Below, piece after piece: positions 7,644-14,994 of a DNA stretch of 64,000 nucleotides. The notes under the pieces were generated by a model. The model had not been told where the DNA came from, made no database searches, and worked only from the letters and a program-made list of their open reading frames with translations. Origin of the DNA: a bacterium (lineage in GTDB: Bacteria; 4484-113; JAFGCY01); the NCBI GenBank assembly GCA_020440605.1, contig JAGRNT010000001.1, positions 124,001 through 188,000 of the forward strand, read 5' to 3'. A program made the position numbers and the translations under genes. Each line of letters opens with the position of its first letter. The first letter of the stretch is position 1.

Positions 7644-8501
7644 CTACTCCCGCTTCTCCTCCAGCCGGTCCAGGCGCTCGCTGATCTCATCGAGCTTGGC
7701 CATCATCCTGTTGCTGATCCTCTCCAGGCGCGCATCGATCTCCTCGACTTCCTCGCTGATCTCCTCCACCTCATCCTCCGTGCGCGCCGCGATGTCATGC
7801 GACATCTCGTCCACGAACACGGCGTTCAGCAGCGAGAGGATCACGATCCCGCCGAAGCTGACCGCGATGATGAAGTACAGCCGGATCAGGTGCGCCGTGA
7901 TCCCCGTGGAGTGCGCGGCGATGTTGTCACTCATCTCGTACCAGCCCTCGATCGTGAAGATCTTGAACATGGTGTACATGCTCAAGAGCGGGTCGCCGAA
8001 TTCCGGATACAGATGAACCACCGCACCTGAGGCATCGACAGTGGTCTGATAGCCGAACATGTAATGTGCGCTCAGCCCGAAGATGAACAGGTAGCAGAAC
8101 ACCAGCATGAAGATCCCCACGCTGGCCCTGAGCGCGCGCTTGCCGCCGATCATCAGCCGCTCGATGTTCGGGATGAAGCGCATCAGGCGCAGGAAGCGCA
8201 GCAGCCGCAACAGGCGCAGCAGGGTGAACAGCGCCGGGGCCCCGCTCATCAGCGAGGGCAGGCTGAGCAGCACGATCCCCAGGTCGAAGACATTCCAGGC
8301 ATCACTGAAGTAGCCATGCACGCTCTGGTAGCGCATCTTCAGCGCGGCCTCGAGGATGAAGTAGACCACGCAGGCGGAGTCCACCATCAGCAGCAGCGGG
8401 CCCATGGCCATCCTCAGCGGGGCGAAGGCCTCGAGGAACAGCACGAATGCATTGAGCAGGATCACTGTGAGGATCACCCGTTCGTTGATCAGCCCGCGCA
8501 C
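7644..8501 (-). CDS. Single-domain voltage-gated-type cation channel with C-terminal coiled coil
   Basis: From the GTG at 8501 the protein has 285 residues and the six-helix plan of bacterial ion-transport channels of the NaChBac type. S4 is the Arg-rich LLRLLRLLRFLRLMRF (about 94-109). The pore loop FKIFTIEGWYEMS (filter TIEGW, about 183-187) stands where NaChBac has TLESW. S6 is FIIAVSFGGIVILSLLNAVF, and a Glu/Arg heptad coiled coil (about 238-285) probably tetramerises it. Such channels pass Na+ or Ca2+ across the inner membrane; Gly for Ser in the filter leaves selectivity open. GTG 8501 was chosen because GGAGG lies 6 nt before it. An in-frame GTG at 8582 would add 27 non-conserved residues. 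Confidence 0.85.
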   Translation of the reverse strand: MRGLINERVILTVILLNAFVLFLEAFAPLRMAMGPLLLMVDSACVVYFILEAALKMRYQSVHGYFSDAWNVFDLGIVLLSLPSLMSGAPALFTLLRLLRLLRFLRLMRFIPNIERLMIGGKRALRASVGIFMLVFCYLFIFGLSAHYMFGYQTTVDASGAVVHLYPEFGDPLLSMYTMFKIFTIEGWYEMSDNIAAHSTGITAHLIRLYFIIAVSFGGIVILSLLNAVFVDEMSHDIAARTEDEVEEISEEVEEIDARLERISNRMMAKLDEISERLDRLEEKRE

Positions 8502-8582
8502 CGCCTGCCTCCGTTTGCCGACATGCGCTAATCCTACAGCAGGTCTGCCGCCGCCGGAGATTTGCCAGTCTGAGCATTTCAC

Positions 8583-8610
8583 TTGCGGAGGCGCTTAACA
8601 TATGTATAAT
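8583..8610 (+). promoter_or_regulatory. Putative promoter facing the dnaB leader
   Basis: TTGCGG (8583-8588), a 16-bp spacer and a perfect TATAAT (8605-8610) face dnaB, whose start lies almost 390 nt downstream. The same segment read on the minus strand gives TATTAT, which could serve the channel gene. Confidence 0.4.
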
Positions 8611-8997
8611 ACGGAATGTGCCGATGGGATTTCCCATGAAATCTTTCTCTCATTTGCACATTTCAACTGAGAAGAAGTGTTTCCCGTGCTCACGGCTTTT
8701 CATATTTCCCGGCAGCCGGGCACAGGGCTTCCCCCTTATCAACCGGGAGGCCCGGGGATTGTGGACGGATTTGCGGATATCCGCATTTCACGGATCGTGA
8801 AAGTGCGGAGTCGGTTGAAAAATGGCAACAGCCTGTTTGGCAACCTGTCCGCTGTTGATGCACATGCACGCTGAAGCCAAGCATGATGCGGGTTTACCAT
8901 GGATTTAATTTGCGATATGATCACGCTCCAGAAGCAGCGGAGGCACGTGGTGGGGCTTCCTTTCTGGGTGGGTCACATACCAAACAGGAGCTAGGCC
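8611..8997 (+). other. Long hairpin-rich untranslated region upstream of dnaB, possible structured leader or small RNA
   Basis: No convincing reading frame is present. Four consecutive hairpins can be drawn: CCCGG/CCGGG at 8708-8720; GGGCTTCCC paired with GGGAGGCCC across an 11-nt loop at 8725-8753; the palindrome GCGGATATCCGC at 8773-8784; and CACG/CGTG at 8789-8799. A putative promoter stands at its left edge. I recognise no known RNA family. It could be a dnaB leader or a separate small RNA. Confidence 0.35.
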
Positions 8998-10446
8998 TTG
9001 GCTGTATACAGGGATGACAACATTCAGGAGCACGTGCACGACCGCACGCCGCCGCAGAATGTTGACCTCGAGATGTGCGTGCTCGGCGCGATCATGCTCG
9101 AACCCAAGGAAGCCTATCCGCTGGCGGCGGATTACCTGAGCCGTGATTCTTTCTACCTTGACGGACACGGCATCATCTACGAGCTGATGGGCGAACTGTT
9201 CAACCGCGGCATCCCGCCTGACAGCGTGGCGGTGCTCGACGAGCTGCGCAGCCGCGGCCAGATGGAGCGCGTGGGCGGCAGCGCGGTGGTGATGGGCATG
9301 CTCAACTCCGTACCGACCGCTGCCAACGTGGAGTACCACGCCCGCAAGGTCTCGGAGAAGGGGCACCTGCGTAAGCTGATCCGCACCTGCACCGAGATCG
9401 TCGACGAATGCTACCGCCAGGAACTATCTCTGGAGCAGGTGATCGACCGCGCCGAGGCCGGGATCCTCAAGATGAGCACCAACTCCGGCCGTGCGCGGAT
9501 GGATGCGATCAGCGAGGTGCTGCGCGAATACTGGGAAAAGCTCAGTGAGCGCGACGAGGAACTGCGCCGCCGCCGCAATGCCGGTGAGCACAGTCCGAAG
9601 ATCAGTGCCGGCCTGCCGACGGGCTTCCGCGACCTCGACTCCATGATCGGCGGCCTGCGCGAAAGCGAGCTACTGATCCTCGCGGCCCGCCCCTCGATGG
9701 GTAAGTCCGCGCTGGCCCTGAACTTCATGCACAACGTCTCGGTGCTGAACTCCATCCCCACGGCGATCTTCAGCCTGGAAATGGGTGCCGACCAGATGGC
9801 GGAGCGCCTGATGACCCAGGGCACGATGTACACGCGCCACAACCGCATCCAGGGTGTCTCCAGCGGCAGGCTGCAGAACCCGGACCTCTCCGACCTCGAA
9901 TGGAACGTGCTGACCCAGAGCTACAACAAGCTCGTGGCGGCACCGATCTACATTGACGACAGCAGCGTGCTGACGATCGGCATGCTCAAGAGCAAGGCGC
10001 GCCGGCTCTACACCCAGTACGGCATCCGCTGCATCATCGTGGACTACCTGCAGCTGATGAGCGGCCCCAACAGCGGCGGTGACAACCGCGTGCAGGAGGT
10101 CAGTGAGATCAGCCGCGGCCTGAAGCAGATCGCGCGTGAGCTGCGCATCCCGGTGATCGCGCTCTCCCAGCTCAGCCGCCAGGTGGAAAGCCGCACGAGC
10201 AAGAAGCCGCAGCTCTCCGACCTGCGTGAATCAGGCGCGATCGAGCAGGACGCGGACATCGTGATGTTCATCCACCGCGATGACTACTACCAGGAGAAGA
10301 CCCAGGACTTCAGCGTTGATGCCGACTACGACCGCCATACGCTGCCCGATGCCGACCTGATCGTCGCCAAGAACCGTAACGGCCCGACAGGTCTCGTCAA
10401 GATGCGCTTCTTCAAGGAGATCACCCGCTTCCTGGAGCCGATGTAG
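8998..10446 (+). CDS. dnaB: Replicative DNA helicase DnaB
   Basis: The 482-residue protein has the full DnaB plan: an N-terminal primase/loader-interacting helical domain (about 18-120, starting [17 protein letters not shown]), a linker, and a RecA-like C-terminal ATPase. Motifs are the Walker A in AARPSMGKS (K236), [14 protein letters not shown] (Walker B), ALSQLSRQ, and [21 protein letters not shown] with the arginine-finger region. It unwinds DNA 5'-3' ahead of the replisome as a hexamer. The start is an uncommon TTG, supported by AGGAG at 8986-8990 and by the domain boundary; no ATG or GTG fits. No intein interrupts the P-loop. purD begins 17 nt after the stop codon. Confidence 0.96.
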   Translation: MAVYRDDNIQEHVHDRTPPQNVDLEMCVLGAIMLEPKEAYPLAADYLSRDSFYLDGHGIIYELMGELFNRGIPPDSVAVLDELRSRGQMERVGGSAVVMGMLNSVPTAANVEYHARKVSEKGHLRKLIRTCTEIVDECYRQELSLEQVIDRAEAGILKMSTNSGRARMDAISEVLREYWEKLSERDEELRRRRNAGEHSPKISAGLPTGFRDLDSMIGGLRESELLILAARPSMGKSALALNFMHNVSVLNSIPTAIFSLEMGADQMAERLMTQGTMYTRHNRIQGVSSGRLQNPDLSDLEWNVLTQSYNKLVAAPIYIDDSSVLTIGMLKSKARRLYTQYGIRCIIVDYLQLMSGPNSGGDNRVQEVSEISRGLKQIARELRIPVIALSQLSRQVESRTSKKPQLSDLRESGAIEQDADIVMFIHRDDYYQEKTQDFSVDADYDRHTLPDADLIVAKNRNGPTGLVKMRFFKEITRFLEPM

Positions 10447-10463
10447 GCTCCCCCGGACTGGCC

Positions 10464-11846
10464 ATGCAATATCCGAAGAGAATCCTGATCGTCGGCAACG
10501 GCGGCCGCGAGAATGCCATCGGCAATGCGCTGCTGCTCAGCGCGCAGCTCGAGGGCCTGTGGATCACCCCCGCCAACTGGGGGCTCGTGGACCATCTCGG
10601 CACGGGCCGGGTGCATACGCTGGACATCAGGGCGACTGACCTGGACGGCATTGTCAATGCCGCCCGGGAGATCCAGGCGGAGCTCGTGGTTGTCGGCCCG
10701 GAGGATCCGCTCTGTGCGGGCCTGGCCGACCGTCTGCGCGAGGCCGGCATCCCGGCCGTCGGCCCCGGTGCGGAGGCGGCCCAGCTGGAGGGCAGCAAGC
10801 TGTTCGCCAAGCAGTTCATGGCCCGTCATGGCATCCCTACGGCGGCCTTCGCGCAGTTCACGGAGCTGCCGGCCCTGCTGGAATACCTCGCGGCCGGCGA
10901 GGGCCCGGTGGTGCTGAAGGCCGATGGCCTGGCAGCCGGCAAGGGCGTGATCGTCGCTGCCAACCGCGAGGATGCTGCCGCAGGTGCCCGCGTACTGATG
11001 GAGGAGCAGCGCTTCGGCGCCGCCGCCAGTACGGTGCTTGTGGAGGAATGCCTGTTCGGCCGGGAGATCAGCTTCACGGTGCTGATCAGTGGCGGGCGGG
11101 CGGAGGTGCTGCCGCCCTCCAGCGATTACAAGCGCCTGCAGGATGATGACCAGGGGCCCAACACCGGCGGAATGGGCAACATCTGCCCCACGCCCTGGGC
11201 CACGGATGATGTGATCGTGGAGTTCAGCCGCGACATCCTCGCGCCCTTCATGCGCGGCCTGCGCGGTGACGGGCTGGACTATCGCGGCTTCCTGTTCGTG
11301 GGCACGATGATCACTGAGCAGGGCCTGAAGGTGATCGAGTTCAACGTGCGCTTCGGCGATCCCGAGGCCGAGGTCGTGCTGCCGCTCTGCCAGGCCGACT
11401 GGCCTCTGCTGCTGGCCTCGATGGCCGCTGGGGAACTGCCGGAGCAGGCCATCTCCCTGCGGGACGGCGCCTGCCTGGCCGTGGTGCTGGCCAGTGGCAA
11501 CTATCCCCTTGGCAAAAGCGAGCCGGCTGCGATCATCGGCATCGAACGCCTGCAGGCCCAGGGCCTGTTCGCAGCACAGAGTGATGGTGAAGCGCTGCTG
11601 CCGCCCCGGATCAGCCTGCACTTCGCCGGAGTCAGCCGCAGTGCGGCGGCCGGATCTGCTGAGGCTTATGCCAACCATTTCGAAGCGGACAAGCCAGGCA
11701 GCTTCCTTGCCAGCGGCGGCCGCGTGCTGGCACTCAGTGCACACGGCGCGGATCTCAGCGAGGCCCGCCGCCTGGCCTATGAAGCGCTCGGCAACCTGCA
11801 CTTCGAGGGCATGCAGTTCCGCACTGACATCGGCCGGCTGCGCTGA
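10464..11846 (+). CDS. purD: Phosphoribosylamine-glycine ligase (GAR synthetase)
   Basis: The 460-residue cytosolic enzyme catalyses the second step of purine synthesis: ATP, phosphoribosylamine and glycine give GAR. It begins [13 protein letters not shown], the PurD N-terminal signature, followed by [16 protein letters not shown], the ATP-grasp segment [13 protein letters not shown], the [20 protein letters not shown] region, and GPNTGGMG with [19 protein letters not shown], which carries the metal ligands. The C-terminal domain with VVLASGNYP is present. Length is slightly above the usual 420-430 because of a longer C-terminal region. It is probably co-transcribed with dnaB; no other pur genes are in the window. 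Confidence 0.95.
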   Translation: MQYPKRILIVGNGGRENAIGNALLLSAQLEGLWITPANWGLVDHLGTGRVHTLDIRATDLDGIVNAAREIQAELVVVGPEDPLCAGLADRLREAGIPAVGPGAEAAQLEGSKLFAKQFMARHGIPTAAFAQFTELPALLEYLAAGEGPVVLKADGLAAGKGVIVAANREDAAAGARVLMEEQRFGAAASTVLVEECLFGREISFTVLISGGRAEVLPPSSDYKRLQDDDQGPNTGGMGNICPTPWATDDVIVEFSRDILAPFMRGLRGDGLDYRGFLFVGTMITEQGLKVIEFNVRFGDPEAEVVLPLCQADWPLLLASMAAGELPEQAISLRDGACLAVVLASGNYPLGKSEPAAIIGIERLQAQGLFAAQSDGEALLPPRISLHFAGVSRSAAAGSAEAYANHFEADKPGSFLASGGRVLALSAHGADLSEARRLAYEALGNLHFEGMQFRTDIGRLR

Positions 11847-11907
11847 TCTTCACCGGGATTGAACCGCAGTTTTGCACCGGCGGTCAGCCTGGCGGTTAGC
11901 ATCTGGC

Positions 11908-12210
11908 ATGACACTGCCGAATGCTGACCTGCTCTGCTACATCGCCGCTGCCAGCTGCCTGCTGCTCGGCCTGTTCTGCCTCATGATGCTCGGCCGCCGC
12001 CGCATCCGCCCGGAGTTCGTGAGCACGATGCGCGCCATCGCCGGCTTCAACTTCGTGATCTCAGTCTGCATGCTGCTGCTGGCCCAGCGCGTCGATGCTT
12101 CCGCCATTGGACTGGCCGCCATGCCGCAGCAGCGTGATCAGCCACTTTCTCAGCAGGTTGATCACGGTCACGACATCATCGGCGAGTTGCTTGATACCAA
12201 AGATCATTAG
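11908..12210 (+). CDS. Small predicted membrane protein, unknown function
   Basis: A 100-residue reading frame starts at the ATG at 11908 and has two hydrophobic segments (LLCYIAAASCLLLGLFCLMML and FNFVISVCMLLLAQRV) separated by an Arg-rich turn (GRRRIRPEF). This predicts two membrane helices with a positive loop inside. The C-terminal third is polar and Gln/His/Asp-rich. No family is recognised. There is no Shine-Dalgarno; TAGCAT lies 5 nt before the ATG, like the leaderless-type starts elsewhere. Coding potential is moderate, so it could be a chance frame. Confidence 0.4.
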   Translation: MTLPNADLLCYIAAASCLLLGLFCLMMLGRRRIRPEFVSTMRAIAGFNFVISVCMLLLAQRVDASAIGLAAMPQQRDQPLSQQVDHGHDIIGELLDTKDH

Positions 12211-12252
12211 CGCACCTTAGCCAGCTCCACTCAGATAAGTCCAGATCCGCCC

Positions 12253-12279
12253 CCCGCGCTGAAACCTGCGCGGGCTTTT
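12253..12279 (+). terminator. Intrinsic terminator-like hairpin
   Basis: CCCGCGC (12253-12259) pairs perfectly with GCGCGGG (12268-12274) across an 8-nt loop and is followed by CTTTT. It closes the dnaB-purD transcription unit or the small gene at 11908. Confidence 0.6.
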
Positions 12280-12486
12280 GCGCATAAAGCTCCATATCAT
12301 GACCTTCATGGACTACGTACAGGAGCTGACCGGCAGACTGCGACAGAGCTTTATGAAGCTGCGTCGCGGCATGCTCGGGAGGCTGGTGGCGGCCCTGTTC
12401 AACAGGCTCGCCGGAAATCACCGCTGAAAATTGCGGTGGCACTGAACAGGGCGGGAAATAAGCCTGTCCTGATAAGGAGCTGCAAC

Positions 12487-13377
12487 ATGGCCAACAGGCT
12501 CATGCAGGAGGCGCTGCGGGCTTCCAGCAGATTCATGGTTGCCGCCCTGGCTGCGCTTTCCGTCTCGGGATGCGATAACCAGGCAGTCGGCAATGGTAAG
12601 GAATTGGGAACTGTCCAGGCTGGACAGACGGGGGCAACTGAGAAGGAGGATTTCGGCATGATGCTGGAAAGCACTGATCTTGCGGTATCCGACGAGACCG
12701 TCGGCTCCCGTGAGTTCACTGAGCTCTCCGAAGTGACGCTGCGGATCAACAACGGAGTCGTGACAATCAACCAGGACGAGAGCCTTGCTCCCGGAACGGT
12801 GCGCATCAACTGGGAAATCAGGCGCAATGGCCGCAAGGTGCGCGGCAAGCGCAGCGGTCTCGAGATCTACTTCAACCGCGAGGACAGCGAGCTTTCCGTT
12901 GAGGATGAGCGGATCGGCAACGGCACCCGTGTGCCTGACCTGCATCTCAAGGTCTTCATGTCCCCCGGGATCAGCGTCGAAACCAGCCTCGGCAACGGCG
13001 AGATCAAGGCCAGTGCGGACTTCATCGACGGCCTGGACCTCGGCAACGGCAACATCAGCTTCCACGGCTCGCTGCGCAAGGGCGCTGACATCCACCTCGG
13101 CAACGGCATGCTCACCGGCGACCTGCTCGGTGTCTCCGGCCGCCACAGCATCTACGTCGGCAACGGCAATGTGGACATCGACGTCGCGGACGGCGTGAAC
13201 TGCAGCCTCAACGGCTCGGTGGCCATCGGCAGCATCGACCTGCACGGCAAGCTGCGCGGCAATGTGGCCCGCCAGGGTTACATCGGTGCAACGGCCACGG
13301 CCATGATCGGCGAGGAGGCCGGTAACCTGCTGAGCGTGGACATCGGCAACGGTGAACTGCAGATCGGCAGCAATTAG
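12487..13377 (+). CDS. Lipoprotein with adhesin-like repeated beta-strand domain (DUF4097-like)
   Basis: From the ATG at 12487 (AAGGAG at 12474-12479) the protein has 296 residues. A signal peptide ends in a lipobox (ALSVSGC), so it is probably lipid-anchored. The C-terminal half repeats short strands built on GNG: NGTRVPD, LGNGEIKA, LGNGNISF, LGNGMLTG, VGNGNVDI, NGSVAIG and IGNGELQI, at roughly 18-22 residue spacing. This is the parallel beta-solenoid pattern of putative auto-transporter or adhesin head domains (DUF4097/DUF2807 group). It is likely displayed at the envelope surface; binding partners are unknown. An in-frame ATG at 12436 lacks a ribosome site and would spoil the signal peptide. 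Confidence 0.75.
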   Translation: MANRLMQEALRASSRFMVAALAALSVSGCDNQAVGNGKELGTVQAGQTGATEKEDFGMMLESTDLAVSDETVGSREFTELSEVTLRINNGVVTINQDESLAPGTVRINWEIRRNGRKVRGKRSGLEIYFNREDSELSVEDERIGNGTRVPDLHLKVFMSPGISVETSLGNGEIKASADFIDGLDLGNGNISFHGSLRKGADIHLGNGMLTGDLLGVSGRHSIYVGNGNVDIDVADGVNCSLNGSVAIGSIDLHGKLRGNVARQGYIGATATAMIGEEAGNLLSVDIGNGELQIGSN

Positions 13378-13452
13378 GCGCTGGTCAGCGGGAAACAATC
13401 CGGCTAGAATGGCGGTACTTCAACTGCCATGAACATGTCCGGAGCCCCCACA

Positions 13453-14010
13453 ATGCGCATTCTCGCCTTTTCAGCATCACTCAGGCACGACTCCCTCAAC
13501 GGCCGGCTGATCGCCATCGCGGCACGCCTGGCCCGGGAGGCCGGCGCGGAGGTTGATCTCGCGGATTTCTCCGAGCTCGTGATGCCCAACTACAACTTCG
13601 ATGTGGAACAGCAGGGCTTCCCGGAGGCATGTGTGGCCCTCGGCAGGCGCGTGGAATCCGTGGATGGCCTGCTGATTTCCACCCCGGAGTACAACCATTC
13701 CTTCCCCGGTACACTGAAGAACACGATCGACTGGCTCTCGCGCCTGCGCCCGATGCCCCTGCGCGGCCGCAGCGTGCAGATCCTCAGCGCCGCGCCCTCA
13801 CTCGTGGGCGGTAACCGCGCCGCCGAGGCCCTGAGCACCCCGCTCGAGGTGCTGGGCATGCACGTCATGCCTGACCGCTTCTCACTCAACACCGCCAATG
13901 AGGCCTTCGGGGCGGACGGCGAACTGCTCGACCCGCAGCGTCTGGAGCGGCTGCAGGGGGTGGTGGACTACTTTCTGCGCGTCACGCAGAGCCTGAAGCT
14001 GATGGACTGA
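13453..14010 (+). CDS. NAD(P)H-dependent FMN reductase (flavodoxin-like)
   Basis: The 185-residue protein belongs to the FMN_red group. The phosphate-binding loop is SASLRHDSLNGRL, and STPEYNHSFPGTLKNTIDWLSR is the conserved flavin/active-site segment. A C-terminal helix pairs with that of a partner in the usual dimer. Members reduce FMN, quinones or azo compounds with NAD(P)H in the cytosol. The start at 13453 has GGAG 8 nt upstream; an ATG at 13429 would add 8 residues and sits after a TAGAAT box. A paralogue is at 17947 on the same strand. It converges on the PKD lipoprotein gene, whose stop lies 9 nt away. Confidence 0.87.
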   Translation: MRILAFSASLRHDSLNGRLIAIAARLAREAGAEVDLADFSELVMPNYNFDVEQQGFPEACVALGRRVESVDGLLISTPEYNHSFPGTLKNTIDWLSRLRPMPLRGRSVQILSAAPSLVGGNRAAEALSTPLEVLGMHVMPDRFSLNTANEAFGADGELLDPQRLERLQGVVDYFLRVTQSLKLMD

Positions 14011-14019
14011 GCAGGGCAA

Positions 14020-14967
14020 TCAGTTCCCCGGCTCAGACTCCTCAGGCTCAGTGACTGTCAGCGTGAAACTGAATTCGTCACTGCTTCCATGGGCATTGCT
14101 GACAGTAACGTTCCCCTGGTAACTTCCCGCAGCCGATGGCAGCTTCCCGGTGATGGTACCGGCCTGAGCATCCAGGTCTTCCTGGTCGAATCCCTCGATA
14201 CCCCATTCTGCCTCGTCAAAGCTGCCGTTGGCTGACAGCTGCAGGCTGATCATCTTGCCCGCCTCACCAGTCAGCGGCTCCACAGCGATAACTGAGAGTT
14301 GCTCTACCACATATCTGAATGTCTGCTGTCGCTGTCTGATCTTGGCTCCTGCAACTTCCGTGACACTCAGTTGTCCGATGTATCCAGCTTCCGCCGGTAT
14401 GCCAAGCTTCACCTGCGGTTCGGCTTCGGTGCTGCTTGCCGGGTCGGCTCCCGGACCGAATTCCCAGTGATAGCTAAGTACGGAATTCTCAAGCTGGCCA
14501 GTGACAACCGCCACAAAGGTCTTGGAATCCCCACTGACACCACTCCCGGAGCTGACTTCCTCAATTTCCAGACCATCTCCTGGCAGGACTTCAAAGCCCG
14601 CTGAGAAAGTGTTTGCAGGCGCATCATGCTCCTTTCCTTCGGTCACGGTCAGAGTGATGCGGTAGCCATCTTGGCCGGTTTCCGTCCATGCCACTCCCGG
14701 CACTCCGCTGATTCTGACCTCCGGCTCGGCAGCCTCGCTGAAGCGTGGTTCCCCGATCCCACCGAAATCCCAGAAGTAGTGCAGGTCCTCTCCGTAAGGC
14801 TGCCTGGTGATGATTGCCTTGAATTTGATGCTGTCCCCGTTTCGGCCGCTGCTGTGACTGATCGCTTCAATCTTCGGTGTGTAGTTGAGCGGGAAGCCCC
14901 TCCCGGCACATGCTGAAACTGACAACAACATCAGGCATGTGATCAGCTTGCAGATTGGTGTTTGCAT
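14020..14967 (-). CDS. Lipoprotein with PKD/Ig-like domains
   Basis: The 315-residue protein has a type II signal peptide with lipobox LLSVSAC, then two related Ig-like/PKD domains. The first (about 33-128) contains YFWDFGG and the second (about 135-222) contains YHWEFGPG, each matching the WDFG-type strand of PKD folds and each preceded by GxSGDS-like openings. A third, more divergent Ig-like domain follows (about 225-310). Such domains mediate surface or extracellular protein-protein contacts. The gene lies 27 nt downstream of the secretin gene on the same strand. Co-transcription suggests a periplasmic or outer-membrane accessory role, but that is inferred from position only. Confidence 0.75.
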   Translation of the reverse strand: MQTPICKLITCLMLLSVSACAGRGFPLNYTPKIEAISHSSGRNGDSIKFKAIITRQPYGEDLHYFWDFGGIGEPRFSEAAEPEVRISGVPGVAWTETGQDGYRITLTVTEGKEHDAPANTFSAGFEVLPGDGLEIEEVSSGSGVSGDSKTFVAVVTGQLENSVLSYHWEFGPGADPASSTEAEPQVKLGIPAEAGYIGQLSVTEVAGAKIRQRQQTFRYVVEQLSVIAVEPLTGEAGKMISLQLSANGSFDEAEWGIEGFDQEDLDAQAGTITGKLPSAAGSYQGNVTVSNAHGSSDEFSFTLTVTEPEESEPGN

Positions 14968-14994
14968 TGGATTCTCCTGAGTATTAAATCCTGT

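Noticed and set aside
8618..8800. 60-residue ORF in the dnaB leader
   Set aside because: Composition is not protein-like, there is no ribosome site, and it overlaps four hairpins. A structured untranslated region fits better.
12299..12427. 42-residue plus-strand ORF (MTFMDYVQEL...) before the adhesin-like lipoprotein
   Set aside because: No ribosome site and no recognisable feature; it lies right after a terminator. It may be a chance frame, so it was not listed as a gene.
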